Shown here one piece after another: positions 54,126 to 61,756 of a stretch of 64,000 nucleotides of DNA. The translations under genes and the position numbers were made by a program. Each line of letters starts with the position of its first letter. The first letter of the stretch is position 1. Source of the stretch: an uncultured Myxococcales bacterium (GTDB lineage Bacteria; Myxococcota; Myxococcia; Myxococcales; Myxococcaceae); assembly GCA_937980205.1 (NCBI GenBank), contig CALJKW010000046.1, positions 14,736 to 78,735 of the forward strand, written 5' to 3'. The notes beneath the pieces are model-generated. The model had not been told where the DNA came from and ran no database searches. It worked only from the letters and a program-made list of their open reading frames with translations.

Positions 54126-55046
54126 ATGAACCTGCCCGAGCACGAACGCTTCCTCTGGAGCCTGTGCTACCGGATGACCGGCAGCGCCGCGGACGCCGAC
54201 GACCTCGTGCAGGACACCTTCGCCCGCGCGCTGGAGCGGCCGCCGAAGGATCAGGACGCTCCCCTCAAGCCGTGGCTCACCCGCGTCGCCGTGAACCTGG
54301 CGCGCGACACGCTGCGCCGGCGCAAGCGCACGCCGTACGTCGGCCCGTGGCTGCCGTCTCCGCTCGACACGGAGGACGAGGCGCTGCCGGCGGAGCCTGC
54401 TTCGAGTGAAGGCCGCTACGATCTCCTCGAGAGCGTGTCGTTCGCGTTCCTGCTCGCGCTCGAGGCGCTGTCTCCGAAGCAGCGCGCGGTGCTGCTGTTG
54501 CGCGACGTGTTCGACTACTCGGTGCGCGAGACCGCCGAGGCGATCGGAGCGAGCGAAGACAACGTGAAGCAGATTCACCTGCGGGCGCGGCGCGCGATGG
54601 ACGCGTACGACGCGAACCGCACGGTGCCGACGCGCGAGCTGCAGCAGCGGAACAAAGCGGCGCTCGACCGCTTCATCGAGGCGCTGCTGTCGAACGACGT
54701 CGCGCAGGTCGAGGCGGTGCTGGCGCCGAACGCGCACGCGATCACGGACGGCGGCGGCCGGTACCACGCCGCGCGCAACGTGGTCGTCGGGGCCGCGAAG
54801 GTGGCGCGCTTCTTCCTCGGCGTGCAGTCGAAGCGGGGCGCTCCCATCGACGTTCAGCTGCGCAACCTGAACGGCCGCCCGGCGATCGTGATGCGCTTCG
54901 ACGACTCGCAGCACCCGATGCTCGCCCCGCTCGTCACCTTCAGCATCGACGTCGACGCCGAAGGCCGCGTCGCCGCGGTGCACTCGGTGCTCGCCCCGGT
55001 AAAGCTCGACAAGTTTCCGCTTTTCAGCGCCCGAAGACCTTCTTGA
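54126..55046 (+). CDS. ECF41 sigma factor with SnoaL-like C-terminal domain
   Basis: A 306-residue sigma factor (SigJ-type). Region 2: ADDLVQDTFARALE; linker PWLPSP near 74-79 (family motif WLPEP); region 4: LSPKQRAVLLLRDVFDYSVRETAEAIG. The C-terminal extension (about 175-300) has the SnoaL fold with DGGGR at 208-212 and APVKLDKF near the end, the usual NPDKL position. In this family the extension regulates the sigma without a separate anti-sigma. Its last 23 bp overlap the 3' end of the convergent PilZ-Hsp70 gene. Confidence 0.9.
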   Translation: MNLPEHERFLWSLCYRMTGSAADADDLVQDTFARALERPPKDQDAPLKPWLTRVAVNLARDTLRRRKRTPYVGPWLPSPLDTEDEALPAEPASSEGRYDLLESVSFAFLLALEALSPKQRAVLLLRDVFDYSVRETAEAIGASEDNVKQIHLRARRAMDAYDANRTVPTRELQQRNKAALDRFIEALLSNDVAQVEAVLAPNAHAITDGGGRYHAARNVVVGAAKVARFFLGVQSKRGAPIDVQLRNLNGRPAIVMRFDDSQHPMLAPLVTFSIDVDAEGRVAAVHSVLAPVKLDKFPLFSARRPS

Positions 55047-57726
55047 GCTTGCTCCAGAAGCCGCCGGCGCGCTTCTCGAGCTCCTCGCCGCGCCTGGCCT
55101 CGGCCTTCTTGGCGACGTCTCCGGCGATGCCGAGGCGCTTGGCGATCTCCTCGCTGGTGAAGCGCGTCGCGAGCTTCGACTTGAACGCCTTGCGCGTGCG
55201 CAGCTCGCGCGCCTCGACGGTGAGCACGCACTCGGAGTCGAGCTGCAGCGTCACCGCGACCTGCACCGAGCCCTTCGGCCCCTTCGGCAGCCCCTCGACC
55301 TCGACGGCCCCCAGGAACTCGTTCGCGGAGACGTGACCGTCTTCGCCCTGGAAGATCATCAGCTCCATCTTGTCCTGGTTGTCGGTCTGCGTGGACACGC
55401 CGAACGACTTCGACACCGGCAGCGGCGTGTTGCGCTCGATGATGCGCTTGAACGCGCCGCCCGGCATGCCGACGCCGATCGTCATCGGCACCACGTCGAT
55501 GAGCACCACGCTCGACACCTTGTCGACGGTGCCCGAGTACAGCGCCGCGCCCAGCGCGACCGCCTCGTCCGCGTTCACCGACGCGTGCGGCGTCTTCTTG
55601 AACAGCGCCTCGAGCTTCTTGCGCACCAGCGGCATGCGGCTCATGCCGCCCGCGAGCACGATGTCGTCGACGTCGGTCGGCTTCACCTTCGCGTCGAGCA
55701 GCACGTCCTGCACCGTCGAGATGGTGCGCTCGACGAGGTCGAGACACGCGGCCTCGACCTCGTCGCGCGTGAGGGTGCACTTCAGGTCCCGCGGCGCGCC
55801 GCCCGACGGGTCCATCTCCAGCATCGGCAGGTGCACGTCGAACGCGTTGCGCTCGGACAGCGCCACCTTCGCGCGCTCGGCGACGTCGTTCACGCGCGAG
55901 AGCGCGATGGCGTCTCCGGCGAAGGGGCGCTTGTGCTGCTCGGCGTACTTCTGCAGCAGCACGTCGGTGACCTGGTTGTCGAAGTCGACGCCGCCCAGGA
56001 AGATGTCGCCGCCCGTCGCCATCACCTCGAACACGTTGCCCTCGATGCTCATCAGCGTGGCGTCGAAGGTTCCGCCGCCGAGGTCGTAGACGAGCACCGT
56101 CTTGGCGAGCTGGCGGTTCATGCCGTACGCGAGCGCCGCCGCCGTCGGCTCGTTCAAGATGCGCTCGACCTTGAGCCCCGCCATCGCGCCGGCGCGGCGC
56201 ACCGCCTCACGCTGCGGCTCCGAGTAGTACGCGGGGCAGGTGACGACGGCGCGAGACACCTTCTGGTTCAGGTGCTGCTCGGCCATCTCGCGGCACTCCT
56301 GCAGGATGATGCCCTGCACCTCCTCGAGGGCGAGGACGTCGTTGCCGAGGATGACGGCGGCGCGGCCGTCGTGGCCGGGGACGATCTGGTAGTGGAAGCG
56401 CTCCTTCACCTGCCGCACGGTGGCGCTGTCGAAGTCGCGGCCGACGAGGCGCTTGGCGCCGTAGATGCTCTTCGCCGGGTTCAGCAGCATCTGCGACTTC
56501 GCGCGGTGCCCGACGAGCAGCCTGTTGTTGTTCGACATCGCGACGACGGACGGGATGGTGTTGTAGCCGTCCTTCGAGCGCAGGATCAGCGGCTTGCCGT
56601 TCGAGAGCACCGCGCAGCACGAGTTCGTGGTGCCGAGGTCGATGCCGATGACGGGGCCGGTCGCTTCGATCTTCTCCGGCGCTTTCAGGAAGACGGGGCC
56701 CGAGCGCGCGACCGGCGCTGCTTGAGCCACCTGCGCATCGAGCCGCTGCGGCGCCTGCGGAGGAGGCGGAGGCGGAGCAGCCACCCGGCGCAGCTCCGGC
56801 AGCTCCTGCGGGGGAGCAGGCGGCGGCGGGGGCGGCGCCTTCGGCTTCGAGGGCGGCGGTGGCGGAGCGACCGGAGGCGGCGGCGGCGGCTCCGGCGGCT
56901 TCGCTGCGGGCGGAGGCTGTGGCGCCTGCAGCTCGGGCGGCAGGCCGCTCACGTCGAAGTCGATCTCCATGCCCCTCTCGATGGGAGGCGGCGCCTCGAT
57001 CGCGACGTCGAGCTCGAACGGGTCGAACGGCTTCTGAGGCGCCTCGGCCTCGACCTCGATCGGCACCTCCGGCGGAGGCGCCGGCGTCGACTGCACCAGC
57101 GCCTCGATCGGGATGTCGATCTCCTGCTCGGGGTTCGGCGGCGGCGGCGGCGTCAGCGGCTCGTCGTCGATGGGGATGTCGATGTCGTCCGGCGCGGCGA
57201 ACGGCACGTCGGCGTCCGCGGCGGCCGGCGGAGGCGGCGCGGCGGGCCTCACCGGCGGCGCGACGGGCGCAACGGCGGGGGCGATCGCCGGGACGACCGG
57301 CGCGATCGACGGCGCCCTGGGCGCGGAGCCCGGCGCGATGCGCGGCGGCGGCGGAGCAGCGGCGACGGCCTCGGGGGCGAACAGCGGCTCCTTCACCTGC
57401 AGCATCCGCACGACGATCTGCTGGCTCGCCTCATCGAGCTTCATGAACTCGACGCCCATGCCTGCGGGCTCAGCGGGAGTCGACGCCTCGCGCACCCACT
57501 TCACCTTCGCGGTGCCCTGCATGACGCGCACGCCGCCGGCGATCTCGATCTTGAACTGCATCACCGTGCCGACCGGCAGCGGCTTCTTGCTGCGAAGGAA
57601 CATGCCTCCTTCGGAGAGGTTGGTGGCGTACTTCGCCACGAAGTCGTCGACGCCCTGGTGTGCGAGCTTGACGAGGAGGCCCACGGCCTTGCGCTTGGCC
57701 TGGCGATTCTCGGGTCCGTCGGTCAC
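55024..57726 (-). CDS. fusion of PilZ-like (TIGR02266-type) domain, Pro-rich linker and Hsp70
   Basis: A 900-residue protein. Residues 1-115 form a PilZ-like domain of the myxobacterial paralogous type (KYATNLSEGGMFLRSKKPLP, MGVEFMKLDEASQQIV). Residues 120-345 are Pro/Ala/Glu-rich with PPPP runs. From about 355 the protein is a DnaK-type chaperone: GIDLGTTNSCCAV, VVTCPAYYSEPQREAVRRAG, DLGGGTFDATLM, LAGGMSRMPLVRK, then a substrate-binding domain with GVSTQTDNQDKMELMIFQGE. GTG start. Possibly a c-di-GMP- or localisation-controlled chaperone. Confidence 0.88.
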   Translation of the reverse strand: MTDGPENRQAKRKAVGLLVKLAHQGVDDFVAKYATNLSEGGMFLRSKKPLPVGTVMQFKIEIAGGVRVMQGTAKVKWVREASTPAEPAGMGVEFMKLDEASQQIVVRMLQVKEPLFAPEAVAAAPPPPRIAPGSAPRAPSIAPVVPAIAPAVAPVAPPVRPAAPPPPAAADADVPFAAPDDIDIPIDDEPLTPPPPPNPEQEIDIPIEALVQSTPAPPPEVPIEVEAEAPQKPFDPFELDVAIEAPPPIERGMEIDFDVSGLPPELQAPQPPPAAKPPEPPPPPPVAPPPPPSKPKAPPPPPPAPPQELPELRRVAAPPPPPPQAPQRLDAQVAQAAPVARSGPVFLKAPEKIEATGPVIGIDLGTTNSCCAVLSNGKPLILRSKDGYNTIPSVVAMSNNNRLLVGHRAKSQMLLNPAKSIYGAKRLVGRDFDSATVRQVKERFHYQIVPGHDGRAAVILGNDVLALEEVQGIILQECREMAEQHLNQKVSRAVVTCPAYYSEPQREAVRRAGAMAGLKVERILNEPTAAALAYGMNRQLAKTVLVYDLGGGTFDATLMSIEGNVFEVMATGGDIFLGGVDFDNQVTDVLLQKYAEQHKRPFAGDAIALSRVNDVAERAKVALSERNAFDVHLPMLEMDPSGGAPRDLKCTLTRDEVEAACLDLVERTISTVQDVLLDAKVKPTDVDDIVLAGGMSRMPLVRKKLEALFKKTPHASVNADEAVALGAALYSGTVDKVSSVVLIDVVPMTIGVGMPGGAFKRIIERNTPLPVSKSFGVSTQTDNQDKMELMIFQGEDGHVSANEFLGAVEVEGLPKGPKGSVQVAVTLQLDSECVLTVEARELRTRKAFKSKLATRFTSEEIAKRLGIAGDVAKKAEARRGEELEKRAGGFWSKLKKVFGR

Positions 57727-57807
57727 GCCTCATCATGGATCCACCCGGGCGTCCCCTCCACGAAAACCACCGGAACAGCCCGTCTGCAGAGGGCGTCCCA
57801 CCCCGGT

Positions 57808-58443
57808 ATGGCGCCCGCCCTCTCGCTGCTCATCGCCCTCTCCGCCACGTACCCCGAGTCCATCGCGAAGCTCGCCGAGACACGTGGCGCGCTGGCCGCG
57901 TCGCCGAGCAAGGACCGGGTCTCGAAGGCCCGCCAGGCGCTGCTCGAGGCGTTCGACCGCGACCTCTTCCCCGCCTGGGAGGGCACGCCGTGGGACTTCT
58001 ACGGCACCAGCGAGACGCCGCGCGAAGGGAAGATCGCCTGCGGGTACTACGTGAGCACCCTGTTGCGCGACGCCGGCTTCAAGGTCGAGCGCGTGAAGCT
58101 GGCGCAGCAGGCGAGCGAGAAGATCGTGAAGACGTTCGCGGCGCCGTCCGAGATTCAGCGGTTCCGCAACGTCGAGCCGGCCGAGGTGGTCAAGCAGGTC
58201 CGCGCGCGCCACGGGCCCGGGCTGTACATCGTCGGCCTCGACTACCACGCCGGGCTCTTGCGGCTGACCGCCGACGCCGCGTTCTTCTGCCACGCCGCGG
58301 TGCTCGGCGACGCGAAGGCGACGTGCGAGAAGGCCGACACGTCACCGGGAATGGTGTCGAGCTACCACGTCGTCGGTCCGGCGCTCAGCGACGCGCGCAT
58401 CGCCGACTGGCTGGCCCAGCGCGACGTGCTCACTTCACGATGA
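57808..58443 (+). CDS. exported papain-like/NlpC-like putative cysteine hydrolase
   Basis: A 211-residue protein with a possible signal at the N-terminus (MAPALSLLIALSA). Conserved-looking elements are KIACGYYVSTLLRDAGF (Cys78 at the start of a helix, as in NlpC/P60 folds) and LYIVGLDYHAGLL (His147 on a strand). The order Cys-then-His fits an amidase or peptidase of papain-like fold; this is an inference from motif shape. Its 3' end overlaps the convergent GtrA-like gene by 14 bp. Confidence 0.55.
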   Translation: MAPALSLLIALSATYPESIAKLAETRGALAASPSKDRVSKARQALLEAFDRDLFPAWEGTPWDFYGTSETPREGKIACGYYVSTLLRDAGFKVERVKLAQQASEKIVKTFAAPSEIQRFRNVEPAEVVKQVRARHGPGLYIVGLDYHAGLLRLTADAAFFCHAAVLGDAKATCEKADTSPGMVSSYHVVGPALSDARIADWLAQRDVLTSR

Positions 58444-58909
58444 AGATGACGTGCTTGCGCACCGGGTAGTTGAAGCACACGAACACGATGAACGTGCCGA
58501 GGAACGACAAGAGCTCCGGCGGCGCGGCGGGCAGCAGCTCGAGCAGGCCCTGGTAGATGCTCCAGTTGAGCAGCAGCGTGACGCTCTCGAAGAGGACGAA
58601 CAGCTTCGCCTGCCTCGACATGCGCCCGGCCTGCGCGCGGAAGGTGAACGTGCGGTTGCCCAGGAACTGAATGCAGGCGCCGGTCATCAGCGCCGGCGCG
58701 CGGGCCCACGCGGGGTCGACGCCGGCGAGGCGCACGAGCGTCGTGAGCACGGTGAAGTCTCCGGCCGTCGCGAAGCCACCGACGATCAGCGCGCGAGAGA
58801 AGCGGAAGGCCCGAGTGAACAGCGCCTCGCTCTCTTCTCGTCGGGGATCCGAGCGCTCTTCGACGTTCACGATTCGTCCCGGCTCGGCGGCCCCAGGCCG
58901 CGGCGGCAT
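58430..58909 (-). CDS. GtrA-like membrane protein
   Basis: A 159-residue protein with four membrane helices of the GtrA family (ALIVGGFATAGDFTVLTTLV, PALMTGACIQFLGNRTFTF, LFVLFESVTLLLNWSIYQGL, SFLGTFIVFVCFNYPVRKHVIF). FLGNRTFTF and FNYPVRKHVIF are typical. The family moves lipid-linked sugars across the membrane. ATG at 58909; the frame is open to 58981. Confidence 0.82.
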   Translation of the reverse strand: MPPRPGAAEPGRIVNVEERSDPRREESEALFTRAFRFSRALIVGGFATAGDFTVLTTLVRLAGVDPAWARAPALMTGACIQFLGNRTFTFRAQAGRMSRQAKLFVLFESVTLLLNWSIYQGLLELLPAAPPELLSFLGTFIVFVCFNYPVRKHVIFIVK

Positions 58910-58937
58910 CCGCGGCAATATGGCGTTCAGGACGCGC

Positions 58938-59594
58938 TCAGGCCAGCCCCGTGTCGATCGCGGTGCGCACCAGTCCCGCACGCGTGCTCACGTCGAGCTT
59001 CCGGTAGAGGTTCTTGATGTGCGTCTTCACCGTGTGCTCCGAGATGTCGAGCGCGGCAGCCGTGCTCGCCGCCGTGTGCCCGCGCGCGAGCAAGACCACC
59101 ACCTCGCGCTCTCGGGCGGTGAGCTCGAAGGCCGCGACGGGCTTCGCGGACGGCGCAGACGACTGCACGTACCTGAGCACGCGCCTCGCGACGCGGGCGC
59201 TCAAGGGCGGGTGCCCGGCGAGCACGTCACGCAGAATTCCAGCCGCGCTGGCGCGGGACTCGTCCTTGAGCAGGTAGCCGTCGGCGCCCTGCTGCAGGGC
59301 GGTGAAGAGGTGCTCGTCGTCGTCGAAGACGGTCACCACCACGATCCAGGCGCCGGGTCGGCGCTCGCGGATGGCCGTGATGAGCTCGACGCCGCGGCCG
59401 TCGGGGAGGTTGAGATCGAGCACCACCAGATCGGGCGCGACCTCTGAGAGGTGTTCGCGCGCCCGCGCGAGGCTGCGCGCGGTGCGCACTTCGACGTCGC
59501 CGAACGCGCTCTGCACGACGCCGGTGATGAATGCGAGATCCGGCGCGCGATCCTCCACCACCAGCACGCTCTCGATGCGCGGCGGCGAGCTCAC
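58938..59594 (-). CDS. NarL/LuxR-type response regulator
   Basis: A 218-residue regulator: receiver domain (VLVVEDRAPDLAFI, LVVLDLNLPDGRG with phosphoacceptor Asp, VVTVFDDDEHL) and C-terminal LuxR-type HTH (LTAREREVVVLLARGHTAASTAAAL, SEHTVKTHIKNLYRKL). GTG start overlaps the stop of the histidine kinase gene, so the pair is coupled. Confidence 0.92.
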   Translation of the reverse strand: MSSPPRIESVLVVEDRAPDLAFITGVVQSAFGDVEVRTARSLARAREHLSEVAPDLVVLDLNLPDGRGVELITAIRERRPGAWIVVVTVFDDDEHLFTALQQGADGYLLKDESRASAAGILRDVLAGHPPLSARVARRVLRYVQSSAPSAKPVAAFELTAREREVVVLLARGHTAASTAAALDISEHTVKTHIKNLYRKLDVSTRAGLVRTAIDTGLA

Positions 59595-61747
59595 GCGGAC
59601 GAGCTCCAAGGCAGCTCGAGCCACACGCTGAAGCGGCCGCCCTCGACCCCCCAGCGGGCCGACCCCCCAAGCTCGGTCATGCGCGACGCGATGTTGCCCA
59701 GCCCCACCCCCACCTCCAGCGGGCCCCGCGGCGCCGCGGCGTTGGACACCGTCGCTCGAAGCTCACGGTCTCCCGCCTCGAGCTCGTAGCGAACCGGCCC
59801 TGCGCCGTGCTTCAGCGCGTTGGTCATGGTCTCGCGCAGCGCGCGGGTGAGGTTCGCGCAGTGGCGGGCCGGCACCAGGTGCTGCGGCCGGCCCTCGACG
59901 CACCACTCGAGCTCGCGCCCCGAGACGACGGCGCGAGCGCGCAGCTCGGCCTCGAGCTCTTCGAGGAGCTCGAGGCAAGGCGTGGGCTCGTCGTGCAGCG
60001 CGGTGAGCACGTCGCGCAGGTCGCGCATCGCCGCCTTCGCGAGCTGGGCGGTGTGCTCGTCGGTCGCTTCGTGGGCGATGCGGACGATGCTGGCCCCGAG
60101 GTCGTCGTGCAGGTCGCGGCGGATGCGCGCCCGCTCGGTGAGCTCGCCCTCTTCGCGGGCGGTGATCGCCCCGCGCACCGACTGGCCCAGCGCGACCAGG
60201 TCGGCCGCGCGGGCCACGTCGTCGCGCGAGAAGAGCCGGGTGCCGTTGTCTCTCAGCCGGCACCGGTACGAGCCGCCGCACGCCGGAGCCGGCACCTCGA
60301 GCCAGGCGCCGTCGCCGGCGAGCCGCGGCGCCGCCAGCTCGGCAGGGCTCTCGGTGAGCTCGACGGGCCTGAAGGTGCCCCGCAGGGCCTCCCGGAAGCG
60401 GTCACGCAGCTCTGCGGTCGTGGAGGCGCCGATGAGGTGGCGCGGGTCGAACGCCGGCGTCTTGGCGGTGCCCGAGAAGCGCTCGAACAGCCGCTGGCGA
60501 ATGGGGAAGTACACCCAGCCGGCGACGATGAGCGCCACGACGAGCGCGGTGCCCTGCGCGACGTCGAAGAGGCGGGTGAGCACCAGGTCGACGCCGATGA
60601 CGGCGAGCCCGCTGAGCAGCCACGACCAGGTTCGAAACCACCAGCGGTCGAGCTCGAAGAGGCGGAAGCGCAGGACCCCGAGCGAGATGCCCGCGAACAT
60701 GAACACGATGGTCACCAGGCCCGTGGTCTGGCTGATGAGCGGCCGCGAGCCGAGCAGTATCGGCAGGGTGATCAGCGCGGCGAAGAAGATCACGCCGATG
60801 AACATCGAGAGCAGCATCCACCCCAGCGCCGCGCGCTGCAGCGGCTGCGCGCGCGAGGCTCGCCACTGCCACGCCGAGACTCCGAGGAAGAGCAGAAAGT
60901 GGATGAAGTTGGCGGTGTAGAAGCCAGAGAGCCACAGGGGCCCGAGCTGAAGATGCCCGGCGGCTGCGGCCACGGCGGCGTAGATCCAGAAGAAGGCGGT
61001 CGAGCGGATGAGCCTGACCGGGTAGATCGCCAGGAGCGCGAGCACTCCGGACGCGAAGAACAGCCCCCCGGCATGATCGAGGGTCGACAGCCAGCGGAAC
61101 GCGACCGGGTCCAGGGCGAGCGGCCGGGTCGAGTAGAGCGCCACGGGCCACACGGCCAAGCTGAAGGCGACCGCGGACACGGCGTAAAGGCGAGCTGCCC
61201 GGCTCCGATCCGAGAACGCATAGGTGAAGGCGCCCACCAGCCAGGCGACGAGCGCGGAGGCCACCAGCGAGTAGAAGGCGAGCGGCAGCTCGACGAGGCT
61301 GCGCCTTCGCACCGGCACGCTTCGCCACGTGCCGCCGACCTCGAGCTCGACCGCGTTGGCCTGCAGGTGGCGCCACAGTGTGCCCTGCCGCGCGTAGAAG
61401 TCGTCGAGCTCCCGCCACGTTCCGACCACGTCGGGCTCGTCGATGACGTCGATCGCCTTCAGCGCGAACGGGGGCGCCCCGCCGGAGGCACGAATCGCCG
61501 AGACCTGGGCGCCGGTCGGGTCGGTGAGCACGTCGCCGGACGCGTGCAGGGCCAGCGCGGGCGCCGGCAGCTGCTGCGCCGCGACGATGAGCGCGACCGT
61601 GACCGCGACTGCGCCGAGCAGCGCAGAGCTGATGACCCACGCGGGGCTGAGTCGCGGCGCCGAGGCGCCGGCCGGGACGTCGTTCGCCACGCGCCCAAGC
61701 TGCCACAGCCGGGCGTGCAGGTGCATGTCCCGCGGGCGGGGGAGCAC
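59591..61747 (-). CDS. membrane histidine kinase, HisKA_3 (NarX/LiaS type)
   Basis: A 718-residue kinase. The N-terminal part has one helix (WVISSALLGAVAVTVALIV), an extracytoplasmic region, and seven or eight further helices (LVASALVAWLVGAFTYAF ... VVALIVAGWVYFPI), a 7TM-type sensor. A GAF-like part follows, then RIRRDLHDDLGASIVRIA (phosphoacceptor His), and the ATPase domain with LRETMTNALKHG and GLGNIASRMTELGG. Start GTG 61747 or ATG 61726. Coupled to the response regulator. Signal unknown. Confidence 0.88.
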   Translation of the reverse strand: MLPRPRDMHLHARLWQLGRVANDVPAGASAPRLSPAWVISSALLGAVAVTVALIVAAQQLPAPALALHASGDVLTDPTGAQVSAIRASGGAPPFALKAIDVIDEPDVVGTWRELDDFYARQGTLWRHLQANAVELEVGGTWRSVPVRRRSLVELPLAFYSLVASALVAWLVGAFTYAFSDRSRAARLYAVSAVAFSLAVWPVALYSTRPLALDPVAFRWLSTLDHAGGLFFASGVLALLAIYPVRLIRSTAFFWIYAAVAAAAGHLQLGPLWLSGFYTANFIHFLLFLGVSAWQWRASRAQPLQRAALGWMLLSMFIGVIFFAALITLPILLGSRPLISQTTGLVTIVFMFAGISLGVLRFRLFELDRWWFRTWSWLLSGLAVIGVDLVLTRLFDVAQGTALVVALIVAGWVYFPIRQRLFERFSGTAKTPAFDPRHLIGASTTAELRDRFREALRGTFRPVELTESPAELAAPRLAGDGAWLEVPAPACGGSYRCRLRDNGTRLFSRDDVARAADLVALGQSVRGAITAREEGELTERARIRRDLHDDLGASIVRIAHEATDEHTAQLAKAAMRDLRDVLTALHDEPTPCLELLEELEAELRARAVVSGRELEWCVEGRPQHLVPARHCANLTRALRETMTNALKHGAGPVRYELEAGDRELRATVSNAAAPRGPLEVGVGLGNIASRMTELGGSARWGVEGGRFSVWLELPWSSSA

Positions 61748-61756
61748 GGCTCGGGC

